From Deroplatys truncata (lineage: Eukaryota > Arthropoda > Insecta > Mantodea > Mantidae), in NCBI GenBank assembly GCA_030765065.1, contig CM060975.1, positions 165,760,993-165,824,992 on the forward strand: a DNA stretch of 64,000 nucleotides. The letters run 5' to 3'. Shown piece by piece: positions 36,131 to 48,087 of the stretch. The notes under the pieces were generated by a model, which worked only from the letters and a program-made list of their open reading frames with translations, searched no databases and was not told the DNA's origin. The position numbers and the translations under genes are program-made. Within the stretch, counting starts at the first letter, position 1. The number at the start of each line of letters is the position of its first letter.

Positions 36131-37085
36131 CTAATTTTATGCCATGCTGTTTAAAAGGTACATTCCAATCATCCAGTTATTCTAGTAAACATAGTTTGGA
36201 TTCCCAAAAAATCACATACACACATACACAAGATACACAGAATGAGGAATCATATCGCCAGATATATATAAGGTTCTTTATGGCTTCTGTTAGGTTCTTT
36301 TAATTCGTAAAAACGCTCTAAGGGACGCTTTTTGTAGCATGTCGCTCTTAGAAGTTAAAGGACAAGCATTTAATAATTATAGTGTCCTTGAATGCGGACA
36401 TAAATTTCTAGTGATACATACTTTTTAAAAGCAAAACAGCCTTAATATCATTAAAACCTTTTCAATCATATTTCATTTTCATAGAAGAGCAATTCAAGGA
36501 TCCCTATTGTTGTTTCACAACAAATTGTTTATGAAAGCATAAAAATAACAAAAGTCTGAGTTATTTGGAATTTAGTAAAGCACCTTACAACCATTAATTT
36601 AAACAGCCTTGAGCTTATAGCGAAGAAACCACAATGGCAGCAATTAAACACTGAGATTTGTGACTTCAGAAGCTTCGTGAGGCATTAAAGCTGTTTGAAA
36701 GATTAAAATGCCGCAAGAATTGATGCTATAAAACCTGTTACAAGGCAATAAGAAACGCTAAAGAAGTACTCATCCTAAGAGGCTGTAACTTGGTTACCTG
36801 CAGTATAAGCATAGACGTTTCCAGTGCTTTGGCATTTAATAGACATATGCAGGCCGTATGCACTCCAGTAGGTATAAAAATCATGTTGAACAATTTACTG
36901 GTGTTAAAATATTTGGAATTATTAGAAGAAATAAAAACGACAGATTTTTGTTTTTAAATATAACAATAAAATTATTTTCCTCCATGCAATGTAGGATATG
37001 AGAGTTGACGTTTAGAAAATACAATCAACTGCTTTCACTGTATGGGCGATTTGCAGAGAGAAGGGAGTAATCCACGCTCCCTATA
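36131..37085. other. No gene seen; AT-rich sequence
   Basis: No repeat or motif recognised. Confidence 0.45.
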
Positions 37086-37335
37086 CCGAGAGAGATGGTT
37101 CCACGATAATGCGTGAGACTCGTACTCGGGAGGTCCCAGGTTCGATTCCCGTGGCGGCCCATTCCGACCATGGGTTTTTCATGGTTTTACCTGGTTGACA
37201 GGCGAATGCTGGAGGCGTGTCTTCTACCACGGATTTCCTCTCTTCTCCATTTCCTCTCATTTCAATTCCCTTTCATGTTTCAGGTTGTCTCCGGGTTTGA
37301 GGTTAGGTCGAAAGCATCCCGTTATCTTCGTGAGT
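37086..37335 (+). mobile_element. tRNA-derived SINE (R2 type, short body)
   Basis: CCGAGAGAGATGGTTCCACG (A-box side), GGTTCGATTCCCG (B box) at about 37139, ACCATGGGTTTTTCATGG and TTGACAGGCGAATGCTGG. The tail at about 37330 leads straight into the 32-bp minisatellite. Confidence 0.8.
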
Positions 37336-40100
37336 AAAATGTGAACAACCCAGCAGTCTTATCCAGTAGCATATACTGTCAACAACTCAACTCAGTCCCG
37401 TAGCATACATTGTGAACAACCCAACTTGGTCGCGTAGCATACACTGACAATCCAACTCGTAGCATAATTGTCAATATCCCAACTCAGTCCTTAGCATAAT
37501 TATCAATATCCCAACTCACTCCCGTACACAATTGTCAATATCCCAACTCAGTCCTTAGCATAATTGTCAATATCCCAACTCAGTCCTTAGCATAATTGTC
37601 AATATCCCACCTCAGTCCTTACCATAATTGTCAATATCCCAACTCAGTCCTTAGCATAATTGTCAATATCCCAACTCAGTCCTTAACATAATTGTCAATA
37701 TCCCAACTCAGTCCTTAGCATAATTGTCAATATCCCAACTCACTCCCGTACACAATTGTCAATATCCCAACTCGGTCCTTAGCATAATTGTCAATATCCC
37801 AACTCACTCCCATACACAATTGTCAATATCCCAACTCAGTCCTTAGCATAATTGTCAATATCCCAACTCAGTCCTTAGCATAATTGTCAATATCTCAACT
37901 CAGTCCTTAGAATAATTGTCAATATCCCAGCTCAGTCCTTAGCATAATTGTCAATATCCCAACTCACTCCCGTACACAATTGTCAATATCCCAACTCACT
38001 CCCGTACACAATTGTCAATATCCCAACTCCGTCCTTAGCATAATTGTCAATATCCCAACTCAGTCCTTACCATAATTGTCAATATCCCAACTCAGTCCTT
38101 AGCATAATTGTCAATATCCCAACTCACTCCCGTACACAATTGTCAATATCCCAACTCAGTCCTTAGCATAATTGTCAATATCCCAACTCAGTCCTTAGCA
38201 TAATTGTCAATATCCCAACTCGGTCCTTAGCATAATTTTCAATATCCCAACTCACTTCCGTACACAATTGTCAATATCCCAACTCAGTCCTTAGCATAAT
38301 TTTCAATATCTCAACTCAGTCCTTAGCATAATTGTCAACATCCCTACTCAGTCCTTAGCATAATTGTCAATATCCCAACTCAGTTCTTAGCATAATTTTC
38401 AATATCCCAACTCACTTCCGTACACAATTGTCAATATCCCAACTCAGTCCTTAGCATAATTTTCAATATCTCAACTCAGTCCTTAGCATAATTGTCAGCA
38501 TCCCTACTCAGTCCTTAGCATAATTGTCAATATCCCAACTCAGTTCTTAGCATAATTGTCAATATCCCAACTCAGTCCTTAGCATAATTTTCAATATCCC
38601 AACTCAGTCCTTAGCAAATTGTCAATATCCCAACTCACTCCCGTACACAATTGTCAATATTCCAACTCAGTCCTTAGCATAATTGTCAATATCCCAACTC
38701 AGTCCTTAGCATAATTGTCAATATCCCAACTCACTCCCGTACACAATTGTCAATATCCCAACTCAGTCCTCAGCATAATTGTCAATATCCCAACTCAGTC
38801 CTTAACATAATTGTCAATATCCCAACTCAGTCCTTAGCATAATTGTCAATATCCCAACTCACTCCCGTACACAATTGTCAATATCCCAACTCGGTCCTTA
38901 GCATAATTGTCAATATCCCAACTCACTCCCATACACAATTGTCAATATCCCAACTCAGTCCTTAGCATAATTGTCAATATCCCAACTCAGTCCTTAGCAT
39001 AATTGTCAATATCTCAACTCAGTCCTTAGCATAATTGTCAATATCCCAGCTCAGTCCTTAGCATAATTGTCAATATCCCAACTCACTCCCGTACACAATT
39101 GTCAATATCCCAACTCAGTCCTTAGCATAATTGTCAATATCCCAACTCAGTCCTTACCATAATTGTCAATATCCCAACTCAGTCCTTAGCATAATTGTCA
39201 ATATCCCAACTCACTCCCGTACACAATTGTCAATATCCCAACTCAGTCCTTAGCATAATTGTCAATATCCCAACTCAGTCCTTAGCATAATTGTCAATAT
39301 CCCAACTCAGTCCTTAGCATAATTGTCAATATCCCAACTCAGTCCTTAGCATAATTGTCAATATCCCAACTCAGTCCTTAGCATAACTGTCAATATCCCA
39401 ACTCAGTCCCATAGCATACATTAACAACAAACCAAGTAGGCCGCGTAGCATACATTGTCAACAAAACACCTCGGTCCCGCAGCATACATTATCAACAAAC
39501 TAACTCGGTCACGTAGTATACACTGCCAAAACCCAACTCGGTCCCGTAGCTTAGATTATCAACAACCCAACTCGATTGCATAGCATATGTTATCAACAAC
39601 CCTCGATTGTGTAGCATACGTTAACAACCCAACTCGATTGTGTAGCATACGTTAACAACCCAACTCGATTGCGTAGCATACGTTAACAACACAACCTGAT
39701 TACGTAGCATACGTTAACAACCCAACTCGATTGTATAGCATATGTTAACAACCCAACTCGATTGCGTAGCATACGTTAACAACACAACCTGATTACGTAG
39801 CATACGTTAACAACCCAACTCGATTGCGTAGCATACGTTATCAACAATTCAACCCAGACCCGTAGCATACATTGTCAAAAAACTGATTCGTCACGTAGTG
39901 TACACTGCCAACACCCAACTCGGTCCCGTAGCATATATTGTCAACAATTCAACTCAGTCCCGTAGCATACATTGTCAACAACCCAACTCAGTCCTGTAGC
40001 ATACATTGTCAACAACAAATCGGTCGCGTAGCATACACAGTCAATAACCCAACTCGATCGCGTGGCATACATTATCAACAATCCAACTCGGTCCTGTAAC
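37336..40100 (+). repeat. Large minisatellite of 32-bp units with nested higher-order repeats
   Basis: About 85 units over 2.75 kb. Core units share CAATATCCCAACTCA and then either GTCCTTAGCATAATTGT or CTCCCGTACACAATTGT, both 32 bp. Outer units at both edges (37336-37480 and 39400-40100) are of a related ~33-35-bp type (TCCCGTAGCATACATTGTCA). A 5-unit block recurs at 160 bp (38255/38415), and a ~35-unit block recurs at 1,119 bp (37681/38800; 37771/38890; 37811/38930). Not coding, and not CRISPR since there are no spacers. Confidence 0.95.
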
Positions 40101-40718
40101 TATGTGAAAGCTGCTATTTAAAATATATCCTAATTGCAAGCCATTAATGTGTGCCTATATGGCGGATAGTTTTATGATGAGCCTTAAGCTATGATTTTGA
40201 ACTACATACTAAACAGTGCATAATTTTTAATCATACTTGTATAGCTATTGTGACTGCAGAAAATGTTCGTGCTCTTGAGAATTCTAGTAGCCATATTAAT
40301 GTAGCGATTATACAAAAGAACAAACGCTATAACAGATTACGTATTTGGGGCATTTTAAGTTCTTTCATTTGATTAGAATTAGAACTTTTTGAATAACATA
40401 TCACTTTCAAATATGTTATGTGTGGAATTTACAAAATTGTTACATATATTTAGTATAGTAAATGTTTTTATATAACGTGATTTTGTTGTTCAAATCGGTT
40501 GTGATGAAGCACGGAACTGCAATATCGTTTTGCAGTCACTATACGTCTGCTGGAAATCCTAGGCATTTTAAAATGGGAACGGAAATTATGCATTATGATT
40601 AATTTCCTGCAAGACCCAATTAGGTTGTTTACATTTTGGAAGATGGGACCGATATAGGCTGTCCCCTTTTTAGGATACGGGAACGATTTAGGTATCGAAA
40701 ATAGAAAATGGGACCGAT
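40101..40718. other. No gene seen; AT-rich sequence
   Basis: No repeat or motif recognised apart from GGGACCGATAT words near 40650 and 40705. Confidence 0.45.
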
Positions 40719-41050
40719 ATGGGTTTCACGGTTCGGTCGCTGTCAGGTAGATGGTGCAGAGGCTTGCTTTTGGAACGTCTCCTCGGTCCCACTGGAGGGA
40801 TATCTCTGGGCGGCCCTCCCGTGACCGGGTGTTCAAACCTGGAACTACTAAGGAACTTGCGCTGGTCTCGCTCTGCAGCCCTTCCGTCTCCTTTAGCTTC
40901 AAATGAACTGTTTTTCTATTCAAATAAAATATTATTAATTATCGTTTTTTCACCCATCACTTCCCTCACCTTACCCGTTTCTCCCGGGTGGACACACAAT
41001 AGATCTATTGGGGTGACAGTGCTAGGTGTCCTATCGTTTCCTAAAGTGAT
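40719..41050 (+). mobile_element. R2 SINE body, plus strand, head missing
   Basis: CAGGTAGATGGTGCAGAGGC, CCTCCCGTGACCGGGTG, CTGGAACTACTAAGGAAC and GGGGTGACAGTGCTAGGTGT match the SINE at 24520-24860 in inverse orientation. The 113-codon open frame 40719-41060 therefore lies in SINE sequence and is unlikely to be a gene. Confidence 0.72.
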
Positions 41051-41970
41051 TTCACTTTAAGTTTAAAAGGAGTCGTAAACAAATCCACGTGACAAAGAAG
41101 CGCCTCATTGGCTGGTGAGCAAACTACAACTTTTCGCGTTTAGCATGTGGTGTGTTTTTCCACATAAAACAGTTCGGTTCAGAATGTAACATTTTGTGAG
41201 TATTCTTGTATAGAGAAATTTAAAATACCCATATTGTTACAGTTCAATTTATGAAACAAAATGTGTTGGTTCAGATTTACCTGCTACTAACAGCCGTAAA
41301 AGCAGCTTGTGATACTTTCGAGTGTGTCATGATTGAGAATCCTCCGCCACTGTGCAGAAATATAAACTTCTTGAAAACTGTTAAAAAGCGGAGAGAAGAT
41401 GGTGTTAAATGTATGAACAAATTCTGCGAAAAATACCCACCTTTAATCGACAATTAATGTGGTCAGCTCTTGTTTAGCAACAATTGAACTTCTTTGTTAC
41501 TGATATAGAATTGTTGTTTGGATTGTTTGCGTCGCGTTTGTTTTCTCTTGTGTTTTATAATCTCTGTTGCTCATAATTTTCTTAACTCGCTGACCCACAA
41601 AAGTTTAAATCGAAAGTGGTACACTGATATTACTCATTAAATGAATGATTTCTAAAACCTAAAGCGTTCAGCAGTTTAATCCAGTATCTTTAATCACAGG
41701 TGAAATAGTAGATAGGTAGAGCTGCCAAACTATCCAGGTACCACTTTCGTTTTTTCACTCTTACTAGGTATTGTCTTAGAAGTTTAGATTGAAAGACAAG
41801 ATATGCGAATAAGACATACAAAGTGTTTAAAAGCTAACGATTGTCAAGCTGCGGAATGTGTCATATTCGCTTGTTGTCTGGAGAAATTTCCTCTTGTGGG
41901 TACTTGGTTCCCGCCATACCTCCACGTGGTGCAGCCATGTCCTCGGCGGAGTGACACATTGTTTACTTCT
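41046..41970 (+). repeat. Duplicated segment R5, copy 1 (promoter-like start)
   Basis: Homologous to 56404-57330 over ~920 bp: TTTCACTTTAAGTTTA, CCACGTGACAA, GCCTCATTG, ACAACTTTTC, GTAACATTTTGTG, TATGAAACAAAATGTGTT, TACCCACCTTTAAT, TAGCAACAATTGAAC and CCTCCACGTGGTGCAGCCAT. CACGTG (E-box) and ATTGG (CCAAT box) near the start resemble a promoter, but this is inference. Confidence 0.78.
41251..41457 (+). CDS. Small open frame in R5 copy 1, unknown
   Basis: A 68-codon frame starting MKQNVLVQIYLL, with four cysteines and a lysine-rich middle, ending KYPPLIDN. In R5 copy 2 the same start (MKQNVFVQIHL) hits a stop after eleven codons, but the C-terminal piece (YPPLIDN) is still recognisable in another frame. 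The family is not recognised. It may be the remnant of an exon captured by a mobile element, or chance. Low confidence that it is translated. Confidence 0.3.
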   Translation: MKQNVLVQIYLLLTAVKAACDTFECVMIENPPPLCRNINFLKTVKKRREDGVKCMNKFCEKYPPLIDN

Positions 41971-41974
41971 ACAC

Positions 41975-42235
41975 TAATCCACATTCAGGAGGACCCGGGC
42001 TCGATTCCCGGTGTCGGGCTCTGATCACAGGATTTTTCATGGTTTTCCTCTGGTCGCTTAGGGATGGTGTATTTCACCATATCTCCTTTCCCTCATTTAT
42101 TGTCATTTCATCTTTCTCCCTTTCATCTTTAAGGCACTATTCTCCTGGTTCTGTGGTGCATCAGGTGGCGGTGGCAATGTTGCTTCGCCTTGGGAAGATT
42201 TCTCCTCGTCTTGGGCTGATTGCCTCAATATAAAC
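41975..42235 (+). mobile_element. tRNA-derived SINE (R2 type), 5' part of head missing
   Basis: Starts near GGAGGACCCGGGCTCGATTC (B box at about 41998-42010), then GATTTTTCATGGTTTTCCTC and the tail with CTTGGGAAGATTTCTCCTCG. The A-box side is absent because homology to R5 runs up to about 41970. Confidence 0.6.
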
Positions 42236-42459
42236 GTAAGGAAACAGCTCTGTCGAAGTTGATTTATGAGTGAAAATGCCAGGTTGCGCTTTTAGGTGCA
42301 CTCAGGGCACAAAAGGGTATTAAATTATAGGGGTTACTTCGAAACTCAGAAACTTGGATAGAAGAATTTTGTTGGTCAAATTGTGTTTTATTTTCAGAAT
42401 TTTAAACGGCGTTGGCTCAAAAATCTTATTTAGGACTGTTTTCGATCGTTAAAGTTTGA

Positions 42460-43085
42460 GCGATCAGCCTTTGTTTGGTGAGTGGAAGTAAGCAATGCAG
42501 GAATAGGAGAAGCGCGCGACGTTAAAGAAGTCCCTCTGGTGATTCGCTCAACGCGCCAAGCACAATGCAAACCGATGGAAGCTTCAACAAAAGCCACCAA
42601 GGGACTAGGCTCCCACGTCACCCTGGAAGGCGGGCGTCATCCGAGTACACTCCCACCCCCGAGAGCTTTTTCGTTGGTAAGGCACCTGAAAATTTTAATT
42701 CGCCCCCTCCCATTACATGGCAGAAGTGGATACGCCACTTACGCGCGTCAACCCCAAAAAGTGTAAGATTACCGAACAACCTCGGTGGGGCCGACAGCAA
42801 TCTAGCAACTATCTACCGGCTATCTAGGGAAGTACCGGATGACTTGAGGCGTCTCACCGACCCCGTCTGGACGGAAAAAACCACACAGACTTTCCCAATC
42901 CCCCATGGGTATCGGGAACCATTGCCCCGGCGAATCCAACACAATCCAAACGACACTTCTAGTAGTGGGGCTCGGAAGTTTGGCCCATCGTAACAGAAGT
43001 ACCACGAGTGCCCAGGGTCCGCAGTGCCCGCACCACGGTAGCTGAAGGGGTCGGAACCCACGCCTTAGTGGGGGAAGCTTCAATA
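42460..43085 (+). other. GC-rich open segment, possible decayed coding sequence, unidentified
   Basis: This 600-bp segment is far richer in GC than its surroundings. The longest plus-strand frame (42565-42993, 142 codons) has a proline- and arginine-rich product with no family motif recognised. A second plus-strand frame (42482-42766) overlaps it, and the minus strand is open too (42813-43083), so low stop density from high GC explains much of this. It does not match the R2 SINE body in obvious blocks. It may be a retroelement gag/ORF1 remnant. A proteomic or profile match would decide. Confidence 0.35.
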
Positions 43086-44299
43086 ATGAAAAATGCTCTA
43101 ATTATCACTTTGACTCAAATCTGTTTGAATTTCTGAGAAGCACTTTCCCCACGCCCACTAACCTACAACTGAAACAAAATCTCAATTTCGAAAGAATAGA
43201 TTGGTTCTTGGTAGTAGAGCTAGACATTTGTCTATTTTGTTTCTTTGTTTAGAACCGTAGGCTTTATGTATACAAATATGTTTCTTGCTTACTGGAGTAA
43301 AATATACTAATTTTATAGTGACTATAATTGCTACTAATCAAAGTGCGTGTCTTTTCGTAGCTTAAGGCATGATTAGCTCTTTCTATACTTATATCCAGGT
43401 GCTTGCCTACAGTAATTTCATTATTTTTGTTACTGGTGACATTTTTTATTAACTTTGCGTATTATCCTTAGTATTGCAATTAATATTTCAATCCCTGAGA
43501 CATTGAGCTATTGTTGACAACATGCCTAAGGAAGTTAGTAATACTGGCATTCCTTTTCAGCAATGCAAAACAAAACATGATTTTATTATGCAGCCACTTT
43601 TTAATTATTGATTAACAGCTCAGCTTCTTTCTTGCTACTGAGTGTTAAGTAATATTTCTCCAATAAAAATGTAGAAAAGCATTCAGTTGTAAACAGTTTC
43701 TTTCAAAGCAAGATTGAAAACTGAATGTAGGCTGTAGTTTGGTTTTAAATATATTAATTTAATAATTGGATAGAATTGTATTCCATTAAATATCTTTTTA
43801 TTTGGAGTAGAAATTTATTTCCATTAATCTACATAAATTATTAATTTGTCTGAAATTGCATAAGCAAATCGTAAATATTCTGGATGCACTAGACTTGGCG
43901 GCATTTGGGATAAAAAATACATAGCAACTGAAGAGTAAAAATTTAAATAAGAATGTTTATAGTATACACTCCATTAAGATAATAGTGTAATTTAATAAAT
44001 TTAATATATGCTGTATGGCTATATGATATTTCTACACTGTTCTATCATTCAAAATGTGTTTTGAAGTGGTAAATGAATGAATGATTTTGCCTACTTCAAT
44101 GCTTATTATTGCTGAGCATTACCTATATTAGTGCCTATTTTGAACTTGTTGTAGTACCTACCTATTTGCCCCCTATTTTATGTGTTGTACCTAATGCTCC
44201 GAGTTCTACTTGATATATTTTAAATTTTATCGTCTCATATATTCATAATTTTAGAAGTTTTAAATCGAAAATCACATAATCGAAACTTCGCAAGTAGGA
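43086..44299. other. No gene seen; AT-rich sequence
   Basis: No repeat or motif recognised. Confidence 0.5.
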
Positions 44300-44945
44300 A
44301 ATACTTGCTCATTTAGTGAAAGAAGAAAGTCGACCTTCGAGAAATCAATATATATTCTGGAAACAATGTAAAGAGCATAACGTAGAAATTTTCTCTACAG
44401 AGAAAACTAAAATTATGGCTTTTAAAGGCAGTAAAACTCTAAGATCAAAAATATGCATAAATAATAAAGTCCTTGAACAAGTTACTCGCTTCAAATATTT
44501 AGGCTGTGATATCTCATGCCTATGATGACGATATAGATAATAAAATTAATGTATATTCAAGGATGCTGCTTATGGTCCGTAGAACATTAGATACATATCG
44601 TAGAAAAGATACGCAATTAAAGTTTTATGAAGTTATGGCGGTGACTAGTTTAACATATGGTGTGAATCATCGGTAATGCGGGCAGAATGATAGAAGGAAA
44701 ATGCAGAGAGGTGAATGAAATTTCTGAGGGAAGTGAAAGGATGCAATGGATGCAGATACGAAATTATGTCATACGAGAACTCAATATATTTGCGATACAA
44801 GACGAGATCAATGTGGTACCAACATGTTAACAGAATGTATGATGGCAGGATACCAAAGTTGGCCATCAATTATAATTCTCGAGGGAAAAAAGTATAGGAC
44901 GCAGGAGAATGAGATGGTCAGTTTTGTCGGAACAGGTTATTGTAT
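44300..44945 (+). pseudogene. 5'-truncated LINE reverse transcriptase C-terminus
   Basis: Frame 44316-44525 gives EIFSTEKTKIMAFKGSKTLR followed by INNKVLEQVTRFKYLGCDIS. This is the KT..M.F.G and F.YLG block just after the RT palm, where the element would reverse-transcribe its own RNA. After a stop and frameshift it continues YDDDIDNKINVYSRMLLMVR (44521-44580) and then LREVKGCNGCRYEIMS and YKTRSMWYQHVNRMYDGRIP (44715-44897), the W..HV.RM motif near the C-terminus of such proteins. At least three frame breaks. The catalytic YADD region is not present, so the copy is truncated upstream. Confidence 0.8.
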
Positions 44946-44974
44946 CTAATCCGTGCAGTAAAAGAATTTCTGAC

Positions 44975-45280
44975 TCTTCAGGGTAGCGCAGAGTTCCGGC
45001 TCTCGTACTGAGGGTCTGGGGTTCGATTACCGGTTGTGGGATTGCGATTTTAAGCCGGCCCTATCCATGCCGTCACCTCTGATTTGCTCATGTGAAGTAT
45101 CCCCAAGGCCCAACGCGGTTCGGAGTCCACGGTAAAAGCTGTAGGTCCTCTCATTTCACAACCATCCTCATCACCATCCTACCAACGAAGGTAACAAATT
45201 CTGCCGCTGGGTACCTCCATCTAGAAATGGATTGTCATCGCTTGGCGAAAGGTCAAAAGCCATATGGAGAACTTTAGAAA
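44975..45280 (+). mobile_element. tRNA-derived SINE, another family
   Basis: TCAGGGTAGCGCAGAGTTCC (A-box side), then GGGGTTCGATTACC (B box) at about 45018-45031, then a body with CGTCACCTCTGATTTGCTCA, CGGAGTCCACGGTAAAAGCT and GTAGGTCC. The weak frame 45092-45277 lies inside it. Confidence 0.72.
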
Positions 45281-45383
45281 TGAACGACGACGGGGAATGA
45301 AGCACAGCATTTTACAATACTTTAATTAACAGGAAAAACTGATTGCTCCAAGCAAAAACGCTTTTGATAAAAGCACATTTAAT

Positions 45384-45692
45384 ATGTGGTCTGCACTCGA
45401 TCTGAGGAACACAGATACAAGAAGAAAAGGAAGAGCAAAAGCTTATTCGAAAGACGCATTACGAGAAACAAAGTGTATATATAAAAAGCATGTGCTGGTT
45501 GGATATCTGGACTACTTTCTGTTGAAGCTAGTACGAACTTTCCTAAAAATGTTGGCAGTCTTCCCTTCCACCCTTTGTTTAGAACATAAGGTTAATGTCA
45601 TTCAACCGAGAGCAGGAATCAGATACCAACTTTCAAACTATCTCTCTCATTGTGCAAACATTTTGGTTATCGAGATGCCCTTGGTAATTTGA
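45384..45692 (+). other. Open frame, unknown, doubtful
   Basis: A 102-codon frame opposite part of the minus-strand frame at 45667-45962. No motif recognised; Lys/Arg-rich start and Leu-rich middle. Probably chance. Confidence 0.15.
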
Positions 45693-45962
45693 ATTCAACG
45701 CAGGTACTAGCGACTTTCCTTATAAAGTCTTCAGCGTGATCTACAAGACCTAGAAACACTTTGTTCAACAAACCGCATCCCAGCTGTTGTCTTTCTTTTG
45801 TTCTGACCGAAGCCATGCTCATTAAGGCGATTAGTTGGTAAACGCGGAGTAACAACTCCTGATTCTGCTTTGAGCGAGAGAAGATTTGGTTAACTTCAAG
45901 CCAATCTGTGTTCTGAAGTCGATAATGGATATGGTTAATGCAGGTTAGATCTTCATGACATT
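45667..45962 (-). CDS. Possible last exon or exon relic of an unidentified protein
   Basis: On the minus strand the frame is open without a stop from about 45959 to the stop at 45667-45669, about 97 codons. Composition is protein-like: aromatic, charged and amphipathic residues. Pieces are INHIHYRLQNTDWLEVNQIF, ELLLRVYQLIALMSMASVRT and LVDHAEDFIRKVAST. The upstream boundary has no convincing splice acceptor: the pyrimidine tract is poor and a TAA lies in frame. It may be a decayed exon or a fragment of a mobile element. I do not recognise the family, and there is no partner exon nearby. Confidence 0.35.
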
Positions 45963-46939
45963 ATGCTTATCTCATGAGCTTTTTCCTGATCCTATAACAT
46001 CAGCTGCTAATACTGTCAAAGTTGACGTGGTTGGTAGTGATAATGATGAAGATATCAGTTATAGATTCTCGAACATTTCTCCTTATGGTAACGTAAAATG
46101 CTTGGCAGTGCAATACTAAGATTTTACTCTTTTGTATCATCGATAGAGATGGAAAGTTGTATTCCTTCTTTCCGCAAACTGCGGCTGAGTGCCAAAAAAA
46201 AAAAAAAGAAAACTTCTATATATTGTCCTTACTACAAATTCTCTCTTCACATCTTCACATAGCTAATGAAGACGACTTCATAGCCTATGACACAACATAA
46301 GGGTAAGGACCTGACTGCATGCATTGATCACAAAAAGGGAAAATTGACCTGTCTCATCTCTAGATTGGGACATGAATAATTTTATATCTGTAATTATAAC
46401 TTTTCCCCTGGCAACAGCCACCCCTCCACCCACAACCAACACTTTCCGGACTAACCGTTAAAAGGAATGATGTTCTTTCTTTTTCCAGGAATGCAAGTAA
46501 AGGATATATAAAGTTACCCCTATTTCTCAGTTGAATAGTGAAATTTCTGATGTTTAAACAGCTATGCTTATGTAAAGTGTCACTAATATAAACCTCTATA
46601 TATATTCAGTGTAAATGCAAGAAAATTACTGAATAAACAATGACGAAAAATCGAAAAAAATGCCCTAAATAAAAAATTACCCAAAAAAGTATGTAATAAA
46701 TATGTATTTTCATAATCTCGGACCCATGATAAGGATTTATAAACACATTAGCAATACCTGTAATGCAACAATTAATAGATAACATATCATCAGAATCCGA
46801 ACCCTACTGATGATAAACTAATGTGATGAATGAAATATTCATCCCTAAGTTGTTTAATTCTCGTTCGTGGAAACATTATCAAGAAACAGACTATTATTTC
46901 TATAGTGAATTTGAATAAATATCAACCTACAGGTAACAT
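45963..46939. other. No gene seen; AT-rich sequence
   Basis: Contains a short poly-A run at 46193-46207. No motif recognised. Confidence 0.45.
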
Positions 46940-46940
46940 A

Positions 46941-47002
<62 letters not shown>
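46940..47002 (+). repeat. (TTA)n microsatellite
   Basis: About 20 pure trinucleotide units. Confidence 0.95.
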
Positions 47003-48087
47003 TGTGTTGTTGTTATTGCTACATAATTAGGATTCTGATATTAATTTGGTGCCAAACGTATATAGATTGTTATTGTCAGCATTAACTTTATGTTATTCAT
47101 CTACGAACAACATAAATAACGCATGCTATTATCTCCCCCTTCCCCAATATTTTGGAATGAGGGCAATAATTTGTGAATTAAGTGGCTAGAATTATGCATC
47201 AGAGAGCATAAGTTACACTGGGACAGGACGGAGCTACGCATTTCACTGCCATCCTAAATACCTCCATTCCTATAAGGGCTACTGTTTTGCTTGCAAGATC
47301 AAGTTTCCCTCTTTCTCTTAATGCTGGTAGAAATCTTCAGTCCTTAGTTTGTGCATTTCACTGTAACATGTAGGATGTTTTCAGCAAGGAAACCTTCGGA
47401 ACGACCGTTGTATTTTTAGTGTTGTACGTATTCCGATGTCGTCCATAACGTGAGACGCAAGGTGTGCACATTACATCGGAAACGGCAATAAGCTAATAAT
47501 GTGAAATACTGCTGGTTAGGGTCAAAGCTTGGATGATTATTAACCTCGATAAAACAACATTTTCTGCAAATAACTAACAGCCCTCTGTTCTTTCAGTTCT
47601 GTCAACTTTCATTTTTTCAGTTTCAGTACTAATTGTTTTCTACTTGTTGTTTCACTAATTGCATTTCTCCTTGATTATTTAAAAATACTTGTGTCTACTC
47701 GTATTTCTGTTCATTTTTTGTTTGATACTTTCGATTATTAAAAAGCTATCCTTGGTAGAAGCATGAAGTGCTTAACAATTATTAGAAAAAGAAAATAATC
47801 AAAACTACTGGAAAATTCGCGCAAAAACCACAACAATCATTATAAATTCGTTTTAAAATGCTTATATAACAGCCTAAAGTTCAAACACCCTTAATGCGGT
47901 TCAACCAGAAGTATTTCTAATACAATATACAAACTGCCTTTTAGAATATAGCTTTGGCGGGTGATCCCATTCTCGTGGATTGGTTGGTATTTTGCTTATG
48001 AATTTCGAAAGGATTTCTTATTTTTATGGAAGAAGTCGAACTAGTAACAAAGAGACTAACAGACCGCAGAAGCTGACGTAATCCTAT
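47003..48087. other. No gene seen; AT-rich sequence
   Basis: No repeat or motif recognised. Confidence 0.45.

Noticed and set aside
37336..40100. CRISPR-like regular array
   Set aside because: The 32-bp units are contiguous with no unique spacers, and the genome is eukaryotic.
40719..41060. 113-codon plus-strand frame
   Set aside because: It matches the R2 SINE body at 24520-24860 in inverse orientation.
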